From contig CAZGUH010000037.1 of assembly GCA_964529005.1 (NCBI GenBank), positions 1 through 36,428 on the forward strand: a stretch of DNA of 36,428 nt, in the 5' to 3' direction. Made by a program: the position numbers and the translations under genes. The notes beneath the pieces were generated by a model. That model had not been told where the DNA came from. It saw only the letters and a list, made by a program, of their open reading frames with translations, and searched no databases. The stretch is from CAZGUH01 sp964529005. Lineage in GTDB: Bacteria; Actinomycetota; Acidimicrobiia; Acidimicrobiales; Ilumatobacteraceae. Shown here in pieces: positions 27,158-35,585 of the stretch (positions within the stretch are counted from its first letter, which is position 1; every line of letters starts with the position of its first letter).

Positions 27158-27421
27158 GTGCCGGCCTTGTCGACGATCGTGTGGGTGCTCGCCGGGTTGG
27201 CGATGTGCTACGGGCTGTGGAAGATCGGCATCGGCATGCTGCGCAGCATGACCACCGCGCCGCCCGCGCCTCCGCCGCCGGGCGAGATGCGGCGGATCAA
27301 CGTTCGCTATCGCTGCCCGGTCTGCGGGCTCGAACTGCGGATGACGTTGGCGCCCGACGAGGATCCGCCACCGCCGCGGCACTGCCTGGAAGAGATGGAC
27401 CTCATCGCGCCGGTCGAATAG
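27158..27421 (+). CDS. Small membrane-anchored zinc-knuckle protein
   Basis: The product has 87 aa and a GTG start. An N-terminal membrane helix (STIVWVLAGLAMCYGLWKIG, about 5-24) precedes a Pro-rich linker and a cytosolic knuckle: RYRCPVCGLELRMTL, then DEDPPPPRHCLEEMDLI. Three Cys and one His could bind one zinc. Proteins with this exact pattern are conserved but uncharacterised in Actinobacteria (recollection). It is convergent with crgA. Confidence 0.72.
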   Translation: MPALSTIVWVLAGLAMCYGLWKIGIGMLRSMTTAPPAPPPPGEMRRINVRYRCPVCGLELRMTLAPDEDPPPPRHCLEEMDLIAPVE

Positions 27422-27479
27422 TCCACAACCTGTGGATAAACCTGTCGATGAACGACACGCGTGTCATTCACGATCCACA
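27422..27479. promoter_or_regulatory. DnaA-box cluster between the zinc-knuckle gene and crgA
   Basis: A perfect DnaA box on the minus strand (TTATCCACA; plus strand TGTGGATAA, 27431-27439) is paired with an inverted TCCACA at 27422-27427, and a third core ATCCACA lies at 27473-27479. The first two form the inverted repeat TCCACA-ACC-TGTGGA, which could also be a weak convergent terminator hairpin. Confidence 0.5.
27449..27470. repeat. 22-bp near-perfect palindrome
   Basis: TGAA-c-GACACGCGTGTC-a-TTCA has a perfect 12-bp core GACACGCGTGTC at 27454-27465 and one mismatched pair. It lies between two convergent genes, among DnaA-box cores. It could be a protein-binding site or part of a terminator. 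Confidence 0.5.
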
Positions 27480-27490
27480 GATTCGGGCGG

Positions 27491-27799
27491 CTAATGCCAG
27501 CGTGTCGCGGTGTACAACCCACCCAGCACGAGGGCGAGGCCGGCGAACAACGGCCAGTTGCTGTCGCTGAAAGCCAGGTAGCGGCCGAGGATCAGCAGCA
27601 TGCCGAGGACCAGCAACACCAGCATCAGCACCGGCACCCAACGGGGGCTCTCCTTCACCGACTTCGGAATCGGCGGCGTGTAGCGACTGCTCTGCCCGAC
27701 GCTCGACGCGCTGGTCGCGGCGGTCACCGTGGACGACGTGCCGGGCCGGGTGCCCTTGGGGGTGATGCGTCCGCCGGACTTGCGCTTGGGAGGTGCCAC
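27491..27799 (-). CDS. crgA: Cell division protein CrgA
   Basis: The product has 102 aa and a GTG start. The basic, Ser/Thr-rich cytosolic N-terminus (MAPPKRKSGGRITPKG) is followed by two membrane helices (about 54-77 and 82-98) and the terminal TRWH that is typical of CrgA. In mycobacteria and Streptomyces, CrgA is a small membrane scaffold that coordinates FtsZ, FtsI/Q and septal wall synthesis. Its place beside trpG and the pknB cluster matches M. tuberculosis Rv0011c, which strengthens the call. The N-terminal tail is longer than in mycobacterial CrgA. Confidence 0.9.
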   Translation of the reverse strand: MAPPKRKSGGRITPKGTRPGTSSTVTAATSASSVGQSSRYTPPIPKSVKESPRWVPVLMLVLLVLGMLLILGRYLAFSDSNWPLFAGLALVLGGLYTATRWH

Positions 27800-27855
27800 A
27801 AGCAGGCGAGTCTATGCGTTCGACAGGTGGGCCGCCTGCCGGGCAGGCTGGGGAG

Positions 27856-28449
27856 ATGGCCCCGCGCGTGCTGGTGATCGACAGCTACGACAGCTTCGTC
27901 TACAACCTCGTCCAGTACCTCGGCGAGTTGGGCGCGGAGCCGATCGTCCACCGCAACGACGCGCTCACGGTCGACGACGCGGTCGCGCTCGAGCCGGATG
28001 CGGTGCTGCTGTCACCCGGTCCGGGCCGCCCGGAGGACGCGGGCATCCTGTGCGCCAGCATCCCCGCGTTCGCCGAGCGCGGCGTGCCGGTGCTGGGCGT
28101 GTGTCTCGGGCATCAGGCGATCGGCCACGTCTACGGCGCGTCGGTGGTGCGGGCGCCGGAGCTGATGCACGGCAAGACGTCGAACATCGAACACCAGGGC
28201 GAGGGAGTGTTCGCTGGCCTGCCGTCACCGTTGGTGGCGACGCGGTATCACTCGCTGGTCATCGACCCGGACACGATGCCGGAGTGCCTGGAGGTCACCG
28301 CCCGCACCGCCGACGGCATCGTGATGGGGGTTCGGCACCGCGACCTGCCGGTCGAGGGCGTGCAGTTCCATCCCGAGAGCATCCTGACCGCGGCTGGACA
28401 CGATCTGCTGCGCACGTTCCTGCGGCGCGCCGACGCCGACGGCGGGTAA
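27856..28449 (+). CDS. trpG: Class I glutamine amidotransferase, TrpG/PabA type
   Basis: The product has 197 aa. ATG 27856 is chosen because the family begins here (PRVLVIDSYDSFVYNLVQYL); a longer in-frame ATG at 27814 exists. The catalytic triad is Cys83 in LGVCLGHQAIG, with His171 and Glu173 in VQFHPESIL. LLSPGPGRPEDAG is the oxyanion strand. It supplies ammonia from glutamine to anthranilate synthase (TrpE) or aminodeoxychorismate synthase (PabB), often serving both. No trpE/pabB is in the window. The position between crgA and pknB is the same as for mycobacterial trpG (Rv0013). It is convergent with pknB, 11 nt apart. Confidence 0.92.
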   Translation: MAPRVLVIDSYDSFVYNLVQYLGELGAEPIVHRNDALTVDDAVALEPDAVLLSPGPGRPEDAGILCASIPAFAERGVPVLGVCLGHQAIGHVYGASVVRAPELMHGKTSNIEHQGEGVFAGLPSPLVATRYHSLVIDPDTMPECLEVTARTADGIVMGVRHRDLPVEGVQFHPESILTAAGHDLLRTFLRRADADGG

Positions 28450-28460
28450 TCGCCCGACCC

Positions 28461-30623
28461 TCAGATCCCGAGCAGGGTGGTGGACGTCGTCGACGTGGTC
28501 GACGATGTCGTCGTGGGCACGGTGGTGGTGGTCGTCGGAGGCTCCGTGGTGGGCGCCGGTTCGGCTTCGCCCACCACGATCGTCACCGTGCCGCCGCGGT
28601 CGAGCTGCGTGCCGGCCGCAGGGTTCTGGTCGATCACGCGCCCGTCGTCGGGGCTGTCGAACGGGACGGAGCGATACTCGACGGAGACCTGGAGCTGCGT
28701 GTTGGTGATGGCGTTGCGGGCCCGTGACTCGCTCTGGCCGATGACGGACGGGACGACGACCGGTTCGGGTCCCAGCGAGACGACCACGGTGATCGCCGAG
28801 CCGCGGTCGACGAGCGTGCCCGCTGCAGGGTCGGTGCGGATCACGCGGCCGGCGTCGACCGCGTCGCTGTGCTCCTCGACGACCGTGACCGCCAGCGCGC
28901 CGTTGACCTCGCGCTGGAGGATGGCCTGTGCTTCCTCGACGCGCTGACCGGTGACGTCCGCGACGCCGACCTGGTCCGGCCCGGCGCTGACGACGAGATC
29001 GATCGTCACCTGATCGGGCCGTGCCATCGTCTCCGCGCCCGGGTTCTGGCTGATGACGCGGCCTTCTTCGATCGCTGGATCGTTCTGCCGCGTCACCTCA
29101 CCGAGGCCGAAGCCGGCCGCGTTCAGCGTGGCCGTCGCCTGTTCGAGCTGCTGGCCGACCACGTTCGGCACCGGCTGGGGCTCGACCGGCGGGGTGAAGA
29201 ACACCTCGACGACCTCACCGGCCGACAGCACCGTGCCGGGCGGGGGCTCGCTGCCCCACACGACGTTCTCGGCGTTGTTCGGATCGTTCGGATCGGGGTT
29301 GGCCATCGGCGTCGCCTTGATCGCCAGCCCCGCGTCGTCGAGGGCTTGTTGCGCTTGCTGGACCGTCATGCCGACGACCGCCGGAACGGTCGCGTCGGAC
29401 GGCCCTTCGTCGTCGGCGAGCGCCCGGAACAGCAGGATGCCGCCGACGATCAGCGCTGCCAGGGCCAGGATGCCGAGCACCGCATACCACGCCGAGCGCC
29501 CACCGCCGGTCTGGTGATAGGTCGGTCCGCCCCCGCCGGGGCCGCCGCCTTGCACCGGAACGGACGCCGTGCGATACCCAGCGGGCATCGTCTGGGTGCG
29601 GGCGACGCCGCCCGTCGTTGGCATCGCTTGCGTACGCGCCATCGACGCGGTCGCCCCGGTGACGGGCACCGGCGCGGTCTGGCGCGGCATCGCCGTCGTG
29701 GCCGCCGCGGGACTTCCCGCCGCAGCGCCGGCAGCCGCTGCGGCTGCAGCGGCGCCGAGAGCGGTGAGCGCCTGCACCGGCTCACCGGCGCGGAACCGGC
29801 GAAGGTCTTCGCGCAACGCCTCGGCAGTCGCGTAGCGGACCGCAGGCTTCTTGGCGAGCAGCTTGGCGACGATCGCCTCGAACGGTCGCGGGACCCCAGG
29901 GACCAGCTGGTTGAGCGGTTGCGGGGCGTCGTGCACCTGCTTGTAGGCGATGCTCACCGGGTTCTCGCCGCTGAACGGCGGCCGTCCGGCGACCATCTCG
30001 TAGAGGACGATCCCCAGCGAATACAGGTCGCTGCGCGGATCGGGCTGTGCTCCCTGGGCCTGCTCCGGCGAGAAGTAGGTGGCCGTGCCCATCACCGACC
30101 CGGCCTGCGTGAGGTTGCTCTCCGTCGGCGCGTTCAGCGCTCGCGCGATGCCGAAGTCGGCGACCTTCACCTGGCCGTTCGCGCCGATGAGGATGTTCGC
30201 CGGCTTGATGTCGCGATGGACGACGCCGTTGCGGTGGGCGAAGCCCAGCGCGTGGGCGACCTCGCCCGCGATCTCGGCGGCCTGTGTGGGGGTGAGCCGC
30301 CCGTTGGCCTTCAAGATGTCGGCAAGGGTGCGGCCCTGGATGTACTCCATCGCCATGAAGTACGTGCCGCCGTGCTTGCCCCAGTCGTAGACGCTGACGA
30401 TGTTGGGGTGGTTGAGGTTCGCCGCGGCCTGCGCCTCCCGGCGGAACCGCTCGACGAAGTTCGGATCGGTGGCGAACTCGGCGAACAGAACCTTGATGGC
30501 CACCGGTCGGTCGAGGAGGATGTCGCGCGCGAGCAGGACGTCGGCCATCCCACCGCGCCCGATGCGTTCTCTCAGCTCGTACCGGTCGTTGATGACCGTC
30601 CGTTCGGCGTTGTTGTTCACCAC
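28461..30623 (-). CDS. pknB: Serine/threonine protein kinase PknB with four PASTA domains
   Basis: The product has 720 aa and a GTG start. The Hanks-type kinase domain spans 14-275: glycine loop IGRGGMADV, Lys44 in VAIKVL, catalytic Asp138 in VVHRDIKPAN, DFGIA at 156-160 and an activation loop with Thr/Ser (SNLTQAGSVMGTATYFSPEQ). An Ala/Pro/Thr juxtamembrane region leads to a helix near residues 378-402 (AVLGILALAALIVGGILLF). Four PASTA domains (about 410-690) follow, which in PknB bind muropeptides or lipid II. A Thr/Pro-rich tail ends the protein. It phosphorylates cell-wall and division proteins. No pknA gene adjoins it. Confidence 0.97.
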   Translation of the reverse strand: MVNNNAERTVINDRYELRERIGRGGMADVLLARDILLDRPVAIKVLFAEFATDPNFVERFRREAQAAANLNHPNIVSVYDWGKHGGTYFMAMEYIQGRTLADILKANGRLTPTQAAEIAGEVAHALGFAHRNGVVHRDIKPANILIGANGQVKVADFGIARALNAPTESNLTQAGSVMGTATYFSPEQAQGAQPDPRSDLYSLGIVLYEMVAGRPPFSGENPVSIAYKQVHDAPQPLNQLVPGVPRPFEAIVAKLLAKKPAVRYATAEALREDLRRFRAGEPVQALTALGAAAAAAAAGAAAGSPAAATTAMPRQTAPVPVTGATASMARTQAMPTTGGVARTQTMPAGYRTASVPVQGGGPGGGGPTYHQTGGGRSAWYAVLGILALAALIVGGILLFRALADDEGPSDATVPAVVGMTVQQAQQALDDAGLAIKATPMANPDPNDPNNAENVVWGSEPPPGTVLSAGEVVEVFFTPPVEPQPVPNVVGQQLEQATATLNAAGFGLGEVTRQNDPAIEEGRVISQNPGAETMARPDQVTIDLVVSAGPDQVGVADVTGQRVEEAQAILQREVNGALAVTVVEEHSDAVDAGRVIRTDPAAGTLVDRGSAITVVVSLGPEPVVVPSVIGQSESRARNAITNTQLQVSVEYRSVPFDSPDDGRVIDQNPAAGTQLDRGGTVTIVVGEAEPAPTTEPPTTTTTVPTTTSSTTSTTSTTLLGI

Positions 30624-30633
30624 TGCCTACCTG

Positions 30634-30649
30634 CTCCCGGGACCGGGAG
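30634..30649. promoter_or_regulatory. 16-bp inverted repeat upstream of pknB
   Basis: CTCCCGG-GA-CCGGGAG has 7-bp arms, 11 nt before the pknB start, inside the 82-nt pbpA-pknB spacer. It overlaps a second inverted repeat (GGGAC...GTCCC). It may be an attenuator, a terminator for pbpA transcripts or an operator. Confidence 0.4.
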
Positions 30650-30660
30650 TCCCGACGAGG

Positions 30661-30669
30661 TTATCCACC
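30661..30669 (+). promoter_or_regulatory. Near-consensus DnaA box (TTATCCACC)
   Basis: Eight of nine bases match TTATCCACA. It lies in the pbpA-pknB spacer. With the cluster at 27422-27479 it suggests DnaA binding around this locus. Confidence 0.35.
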
Positions 30670-30705
30670 GGCTGCCCGCGGATGACGGCGCGTGTCGCCC
30701 GGCGC

Positions 30706-32178
30706 TCACGTCGGCAGCAGATAGTTGAGGATCTCGTTGGCCACCGGGCCGGCCAGCCGCCCACCCGTGCTGGCCGAGATCTCGTCGGTCGTTCCCTTGA
30801 TCATCACGGTCACCACGTACTGCGGATCGTCCGCCGGGGCGAACGTGGTGATCCACGCGTGCGAGCGCTCCGGCTCCCCGCTGTTGTTGAGCTGCGCGGT
30901 GCCGGTCTTGGCTGCCACGGGTCGGCCGCTGTTCAGGGCGATGCAGCACGACGCCGTGCCGTTGGTGACCACGCCCTGCATCAGCTCGTTGAGGATCGCG
31001 GCGTTTGCTTCCGACAGCGGTGTCTTCCACACGGTCGGCTCGGTCCGGTCGAGCACGCCGCCGTTGTGGTCGAGGGTCGCGTCCACCACGTAGGGGGCCA
31101 TCATCCGCCCGCCGTTGGCGACCGCGGCGGCTGCCATCGCCATGTGCACGGGCACCATCTGGTCCTCGTTCTGGCCGAAGCCGCGGATCGCCAGCAGCGG
31201 GATGTTGTCGACGAAGTCGGATGCCTCGCCGAAGAAACTCGCGGCCGGTCGTGGGAGGTCGATGGGGATCGGCTCGCCGATTCCCCACGCCTTCGCGCCG
31301 TCGGCCATCGCCTGGCCGCCGAGCTCGACCGCGATGCGGGCGAACGGCGTGTTGCAACTGCGCCGGAACACCTCGCGCAGGTCGCCCCCGCAGACACCGC
31401 CGCCGTAGTTCTCGATCGGGTCGGTGGTCTGCGGTGGCACGTATTCGGACTCGTTCTCCCAGAAGCTGTCGAAGTTGATGAGGCCGTTCTCGAGCGCGAT
31501 GCCGGTGGTGATGATCTTGAACGTCGACCCGGGCATGTAGCGCTCTTGGTAGGCGTTGGCGAGCAGCGGCTTGCCGACCGCGTTCTGGAGGGCGACGAGC
31601 GCCGCTTCGGCTTGTGTGCTGTCGGGCACCACGACCGTGTTCGGGTCGTAGCTGGGATAGCTCCACATGGCGATGATCGCCCCGGTGCGCGGGTCCATGA
31701 CGACGACGCTGCCCTCGCGCTCGCCGAGCGCGTCACGGGCGAGCTGTTGCACGTCGGCGCGCAGCGTGAGGCGCACCGATCCGCTCGTGTCGTCGCTGCT
31801 GAAGATGCTCGACAGCCCGCGCAGCTTCTGCTTCGTGGTGCGCCCGGCGAGCACGTCGTTCTGCACGCGCTCGATCTGCGTCGAGCCGTAGACGAAGGTG
31901 TAGTAGCCGGTGACGTTGGCGAACAGCTCGCCCGTCGGGTACACGCGCTGGTACTCGAACGCGCCGCCCGGTGTCGGCTCGCTGTAGGCCACGGTGACCC
32001 CGTCTGCCGTGACGATCGGTCCCCGGGGATTGTTGAAGTCGCGCACCGTCTCGCGGGTGTTGCGCGGGTCGGAGGTGAGCTCCTCCTTGTCGTTCACCTG
32101 CACCAGGTTGAGCTGCGCGAAGAGCACGACGTAGCAGGCCAGCAGGCCGAGCGCGAGGCGGCGGATCTGTCGGTTCAT
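30706..32178 (-). CDS. pbpA: Class B penicillin-binding protein PbpA
   Basis: The product has 490 aa. ATG 32178 overlaps the rodA stop by 4 nt (ATGA), so the two are co-translated. The N-terminal membrane anchor (RLALGLLACYVVLFAQLNLV) is followed by the PBP dimerisation module (NTRETVRDFNNPRGPIVTAD) and the transpeptidase domain. Motifs are SxxK PGSTFK with Ser218/Lys221, SCN at 274-276 and KTG at 424-426. It crosslinks peptidoglycan in the periplasmic space alongside RodA. Cys-Cys at about 411-412 (ASCCIALN) is an oddity that may form a disulfide. The motif set is complete, so it should be active and beta-lactam sensitive. Confidence 0.96.
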   Translation of the reverse strand: MNRQIRRLALGLLACYVVLFAQLNLVQVNDKEELTSDPRNTRETVRDFNNPRGPIVTADGVTVAYSEPTPGGAFEYQRVYPTGELFANVTGYYTFVYGSTQIERVQNDVLAGRTTKQKLRGLSSIFSSDDTSGSVRLTLRADVQQLARDALGEREGSVVVMDPRTGAIIAMWSYPSYDPNTVVVPDSTQAEAALVALQNAVGKPLLANAYQERYMPGSTFKIITTGIALENGLINFDSFWENESEYVPPQTTDPIENYGGGVCGGDLREVFRRSCNTPFARIAVELGGQAMADGAKAWGIGEPIPIDLPRPAASFFGEASDFVDNIPLLAIRGFGQNEDQMVPVHMAMAAAAVANGGRMMAPYVVDATLDHNGGVLDRTEPTVWKTPLSEANAAILNELMQGVVTNGTASCCIALNSGRPVAAKTGTAQLNNSGEPERSHAWITTFAPADDPQYVVTVMIKGTTDEISASTGGRLAGPVANEILNYLLPT

Positions 32179-33578
32179 CGCACGACCACGGTCGCGTCGC
32201 CGGCGGTCGCTCCGACCTGCCGGCGCAAACGACGGCCCAGACGCCACGCTGCGAACCGCTCACCGATCGTCGGGTCGTCGGGGATCTCGCCGTTGCGGCG
32301 CGCCGTCGCGTCGCTGACGCGGATCAACAGCGCGAGGAGGATGTAGTTGGCCAGCAGCGACGATCCGCCGTAGCTGACCCACGGCAAGGTGATGCCGGTC
32401 AGGGGGACGACGCGGATGACGCCGCCGATGATGATGAACGCCTGCACCCCGACGATCGTCGTGAGACCGGTGGCGAGCAGCTTCACGTAGGCACGCTCGG
32501 CACGGATGGCGACGCGCAGCCCCGCGCCGATCAACAGCACGAACGCCATCAGCACGGCCGTCGCGCCGAACAGCCCCATCTCCTCACCGATGGCGGCGAA
32601 GATGAAGTCGTTCTTCACCTCGGGGATGCGGGTCGGATCGCCGAGGCCGAGGCCCGTGCCGGTCTTGCCGCCGCTGGCGAGCGCGAACGCGGCCTGCGCC
32701 GGTTGATAGCCCTTGCCCTGATACTGGCTCCACGGATCGAGCCACACGTCGACGCGGGTCTTCACGTGGTCGAAGATCCGCCAGGCGGCCACCGACGCGC
32801 CCGAGAACAGCACCAGGCCGAGGACCAGGTAGCTCGCCTTCTCGGTCGCCACCCAGACCATCACGACGAACAACGTGAAGAACAGCAGGGACGAGCCGAG
32901 GTCCTTCTGGCCGACCATCACCACGACCGCGAAGCCCCACGCGAACACCAGCGGCAGCAGGTAGCGCGGCTCGGGAAGGTGAAAGGGTCCGATCCGCCAT
33001 GTGCTCGCCGCGATCAGCTCGCGCCGGTCGGCCAGGTAGCTGGCGAAGAACAGCGTCAGCAGCACCTTGGCGAACTCGCCGGGCTGGAAGTTGACGGGCC
33101 CGAGGCTGACCCAGATGCGCGCCCCGCCGAAGCTCGTGCCGATGCCGGGGACGAGTGGCAGCACGAGCAACCCGGCGCCGAGCGCGAAGAACGTCCACGT
33201 GTACCGCGTCAGGTCCTGCACCCGTTGCACCATCAGCAACGTGAGGACGAACGCCGCGATGGCGATGACGGTCCACGTCGTCTGGAGGCCTGCGAGCCGG
33301 TCGGACAGCCGGGTGATGATGACGTAGCCGAGGCCGTGCAGCAGGGCGACGAGCGGCAGCATCGTGCCGTCGGCCCCCGGCGCCAGGAACCGCACCGCGA
33401 TGTGGGCGACGATCAGCAAGGCCAACAGCGTCACGAGGAACGGCACGATCACCGGAGGCATCTCGGCGTTGGCGCCGAGAGATGCGAGCACGTAGGCGCA
33501 GCCGGTGATGACCGCCGCCATGACCACCAGGCCGAGCTCCGTGGAACGGCGGGCGCGGGCGACCGTTCGGCTGGGCAT
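32175..33578 (-). CDS. rodA: SEDS-family glycosyltransferase RodA/FtsW
   Basis: The product has 467 aa and about 10-12 membrane helices. ATG 33578 shares one base with the pstP stop (TGATG). The core signature is present: GARIWVSLGPVNFQPGEFAK, KDLGSSLLFFTLF, NDFIFAAIGEEMGLFG and LPWVSYGGSSLLANYI. SEDS proteins polymerise lipid II into glycan strands and pair with a class B PBP; PbpA is encoded next. The cytosolic C-terminus is basic (RLGRRLRRQVG). It is named RodA rather than FtsW from the conserved gene order. Confidence 0.95.
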   Translation of the reverse strand: MPSRTVARARRSTELGLVVMAAVITGCAYVLASLGANAEMPPVIVPFLVTLLALLIVAHIAVRFLAPGADGTMLPLVALLHGLGYVIITRLSDRLAGLQTTWTVIAIAAFVLTLLMVQRVQDLTRYTWTFFALGAGLLVLPLVPGIGTSFGGARIWVSLGPVNFQPGEFAKVLLTLFFASYLADRRELIAASTWRIGPFHLPEPRYLLPLVFAWGFAVVVMVGQKDLGSSLLFFTLFVVMVWVATEKASYLVLGLVLFSGASVAAWRIFDHVKTRVDVWLDPWSQYQGKGYQPAQAAFALASGGKTGTGLGLGDPTRIPEVKNDFIFAAIGEEMGLFGATAVLMAFVLLIGAGLRVAIRAERAYVKLLATGLTTIVGVQAFIIIGGVIRVVPLTGITLPWVSYGGSSLLANYILLALLIRVSDATARRNGEIPDDPTIGERFAAWRLGRRLRRQVGATAGDATVVVR

Positions 33579-35002
33579 CACGGTCCGTCGACGACCGTCG
33601 TCGTGGTCGCAGCGGGGTCCGGCGTGGTCGTGGTGGTCGTGGTCGATGTGGTGGAGGTGGTGGACGTGGTCGACGTCGCGGCGACCACGTCGGCGTCGAG
33701 GTCGCTGAGGAACGCGTCGCCGTCGCTGCGGTTGTCGAACGTGCGGTTGCTGTCGATGTCCTCGGCGCGGTCGGCAGGCACGTCGGCGCGGTCGACGCGC
33801 GAGCGGCTCTCGACCGTCGGATCGAACCACAGCACACCGCCAGGGCGGCCCTTGTAGAGCACGACGGTGTCGCCCTCGTAGCCGACGAAGTAGCCGCTGC
33901 GGGCGTATACCGCCACCAAGGTGAAGGTCACCGTGACGATCGCCGCCAGGGCGAGCACGAACAACGACACTCCCAGCGAGGGCCGCCGGCGTCGCGGGGC
34001 GACCGGCGTCGCCGCCGACGGTGCGGCGGAGGGGGAGCTGGCCAGGGTCGACACGTCCTCGCCCGGGCGCGGCGCGCTGGCCGGCGCGTGGGGCGCGGAC
34101 GGAGAGGCATCCGTCGCCGGCAGCTCGGCCGTCGCCATGGCGGCGGTGGCCATCTCGGGGGCGGCCATGGCGACGGTGGCCATCTCGGCGTCGACGACGG
34201 GTGGGGCAGCGAACGGGGACCCGTGCACCGTCGGGGGCTCAAGAGCCAGGATCTCGCCCGTGGGCTCGGGCGGGTCGGCTCCGTCGAGCACGTCGAGCAC
34301 GATGACCGTGACGTTGTCACGGCCGCCGTGCGCATTGGCCGCCGCGACGAGCTGGTCGGCCGCCTCCTGGGGGTCGTTGACCTCGCACACGATGCGCGTG
34401 ATCGAGGCGTCGTCCACCTCGTCGACGAGACCGTCGCTGCACAGGACGTACCGGTCCCCGCGCACGATCGGCAGCGACCACACGTCCACACCGACGCTCG
34501 GTTCGATGCCGAGTGCTCGGGTGACGATGTTGCGGCGCGGGTGGGTGCGCGCTTCGTCCTCGGTGATGTGGCCGGTGGAGACGAGCTCTTGGACGTAGCT
34601 GTGGTCGATGGTCATGCGCCGCAGCACGCCGCCACGCAGGCGGTAGGTGCGGGCGTCGCCGACGTTGACCAGGGCCAGCCGTTCGCCGTCTTCGAGGGTG
34701 AGCACGGCGATGGCGGTGAGGGTGGTGCCCATGCCGCGCTGCGCAGCGTTGGCGTGGGCCGCGTCGAAGATCTGCCGGTTCGCAGCGAGCACCGCCTCGA
34801 CGACGGTGTCCGCGTCCGGGGCGCCGTCGGCCAGGCGCTCGCGCAGCGTCGCCGCTGCGATCGCGCTGGCCACCTCGCCGGCCTGATGGCCGCCCATGCC
34901 GTCGGCCACGCCGAAGACCATGGGCTCGGCCACGAACGCGTCCTCGTTCGCCGGCCGGACCCGCCCGGAATCGGTGGCTGCGCCCCATCGCATCACGGGC
35001 AT
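33578..35002 (-). CDS. pstP: PP2C-family Ser/Thr phosphatase PstP with extracellular tail
   Basis: The product has 474 aa; ATG 35002 (MPVMRWG), with ATG 34993 as an alternative. PP2C motifs are present: RPANEDAF, GVADGMGGHQAGEVAS with metal-binding Asp34, VGDARTYRL, LCSDGLVDEV and GGRDNVTVIVL. Residues 240-335 are an Ala/Met/Pro-rich linker, a membrane helix lies at about 343-366, and about 105 residues are outside, ending in a Thr/Ser-rich tail (ATSTTSTTSTTSTTTTTTTP). It dephosphorylates PknB and its targets. The tail resembles the C-terminus of PknB in this window. Confidence 0.96.
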   Translation of the reverse strand: MPVMRWGAATDSGRVRPANEDAFVAEPMVFGVADGMGGHQAGEVASAIAAATLRERLADGAPDADTVVEAVLAANRQIFDAAHANAAQRGMGTTLTAIAVLTLEDGERLALVNVGDARTYRLRGGVLRRMTIDHSYVQELVSTGHITEDEARTHPRRNIVTRALGIEPSVGVDVWSLPIVRGDRYVLCSDGLVDEVDDASITRIVCEVNDPQEAADQLVAAANAHGGRDNVTVIVLDVLDGADPPEPTGEILALEPPTVHGSPFAAPPVVDAEMATVAMAAPEMATAAMATAELPATDASPSAPHAPASAPRPGEDVSTLASSPSAAPSAATPVAPRRRRPSLGVSLFVLALAAIVTVTFTLVAVYARSGYFVGYEGDTVVLYKGRPGGVLWFDPTVESRSRVDRADVPADRAEDIDSNRTFDNRSDGDAFLSDLDADVVAATSTTSTTSTTSTTTTTTTPDPAATTTTVVDGP

Positions 35003-35048
35003 CGAGGGAAGACCTCCAGAGATCGAACGGCGGATGGGATGGGGCGGA

Positions 35049-35558
35049 TCACTGCGCCTCCAGCACGGTGCTGCCGGCTTGGAGCCGATCGCCGCGCGTC
35101 AGCGGCATCGGCGCGCCGGTGACGCGTCGGGTGTTGACGTAGGTGCCGTTGGTGCTGCCGAGGTCTTCGACCAGGACCTGGCCGTTGACGACGAAGACGC
35201 GGGCGTGCAGCTGCGAGACGAAGGTGTCGTCGGGGATGCTGATCGTGCAGCCGGGAGCCCGCCCGATGGTGACCTCGTTGGCGATGGGGAAGGCCGTGCC
35301 GCGCCGAGCCCGCGGCTCGAGGACGGCGAGGCGCCCGACGCGGCCACGCTTGCCTTTGGGAGCCTTCGCCCGTCGCGCAGCGGGCGCCGGCACCATGGAT
35401 CCGGCGTGCGGTGTGCCGTCGACCGTCCCGGGAGCGAGGTCGGCGCGATGGCGGGGTCCGCGCACCTCGCTCCAGACGGCCCAGAGGACGCGGGCGAAGA
35501 AGAGGTACAGCAGCGCCAGCAGCGCCACGTTGAGGATGCCGAGCAGCTGGTCGGTCAT
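35049..35558 (-). CDS. fhaB: Membrane-anchored FHA-domain protein FhaB (FipA-like)
   Basis: The product has 169 aa. An N-terminal membrane helix (LLGILNVALLALLYLFFARV, about 5-24) is followed by a basic linker (RRAKAPKGKRGRVGRL) and one FHA domain (about 85-165): VTIGRAPGCTISIPDDTFVS, QLHARVF and LGSTNGTYVNTRRV. FHA domains bind phosphothreonine. In mycobacteria FhaB/FipA is a PknB-pathway reader at the division site. Spacing to pstP is 46 nt, so it probably shares the operon. Confidence 0.93.
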   Translation of the reverse strand: MTDQLLGILNVALLALLYLFFARVLWAVWSEVRGPRHRADLAPGTVDGTPHAGSMVPAPAARRAKAPKGKRGRVGRLAVLEPRARRGTAFPIANEVTIGRAPGCTISIPDDTFVSQLHARVFVVNGQVLVEDLGSTNGTYVNTRRVTGAPMPLTRGDRLQAGSTVLEAQ

Positions 35559-35585
35559 TCTGGGTGGTCCGGCAGTCGCCTGCGG

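Noticed and set aside
28869..30728. A 619-codon open frame antisense to pknB, and similar ones antisense to pbpA, rodA and the acyl-CoA ligase
   Set aside because: The opposite strand in each case encodes a complete protein with all family motifs. The antisense products are Arg/His-rich with no domains.
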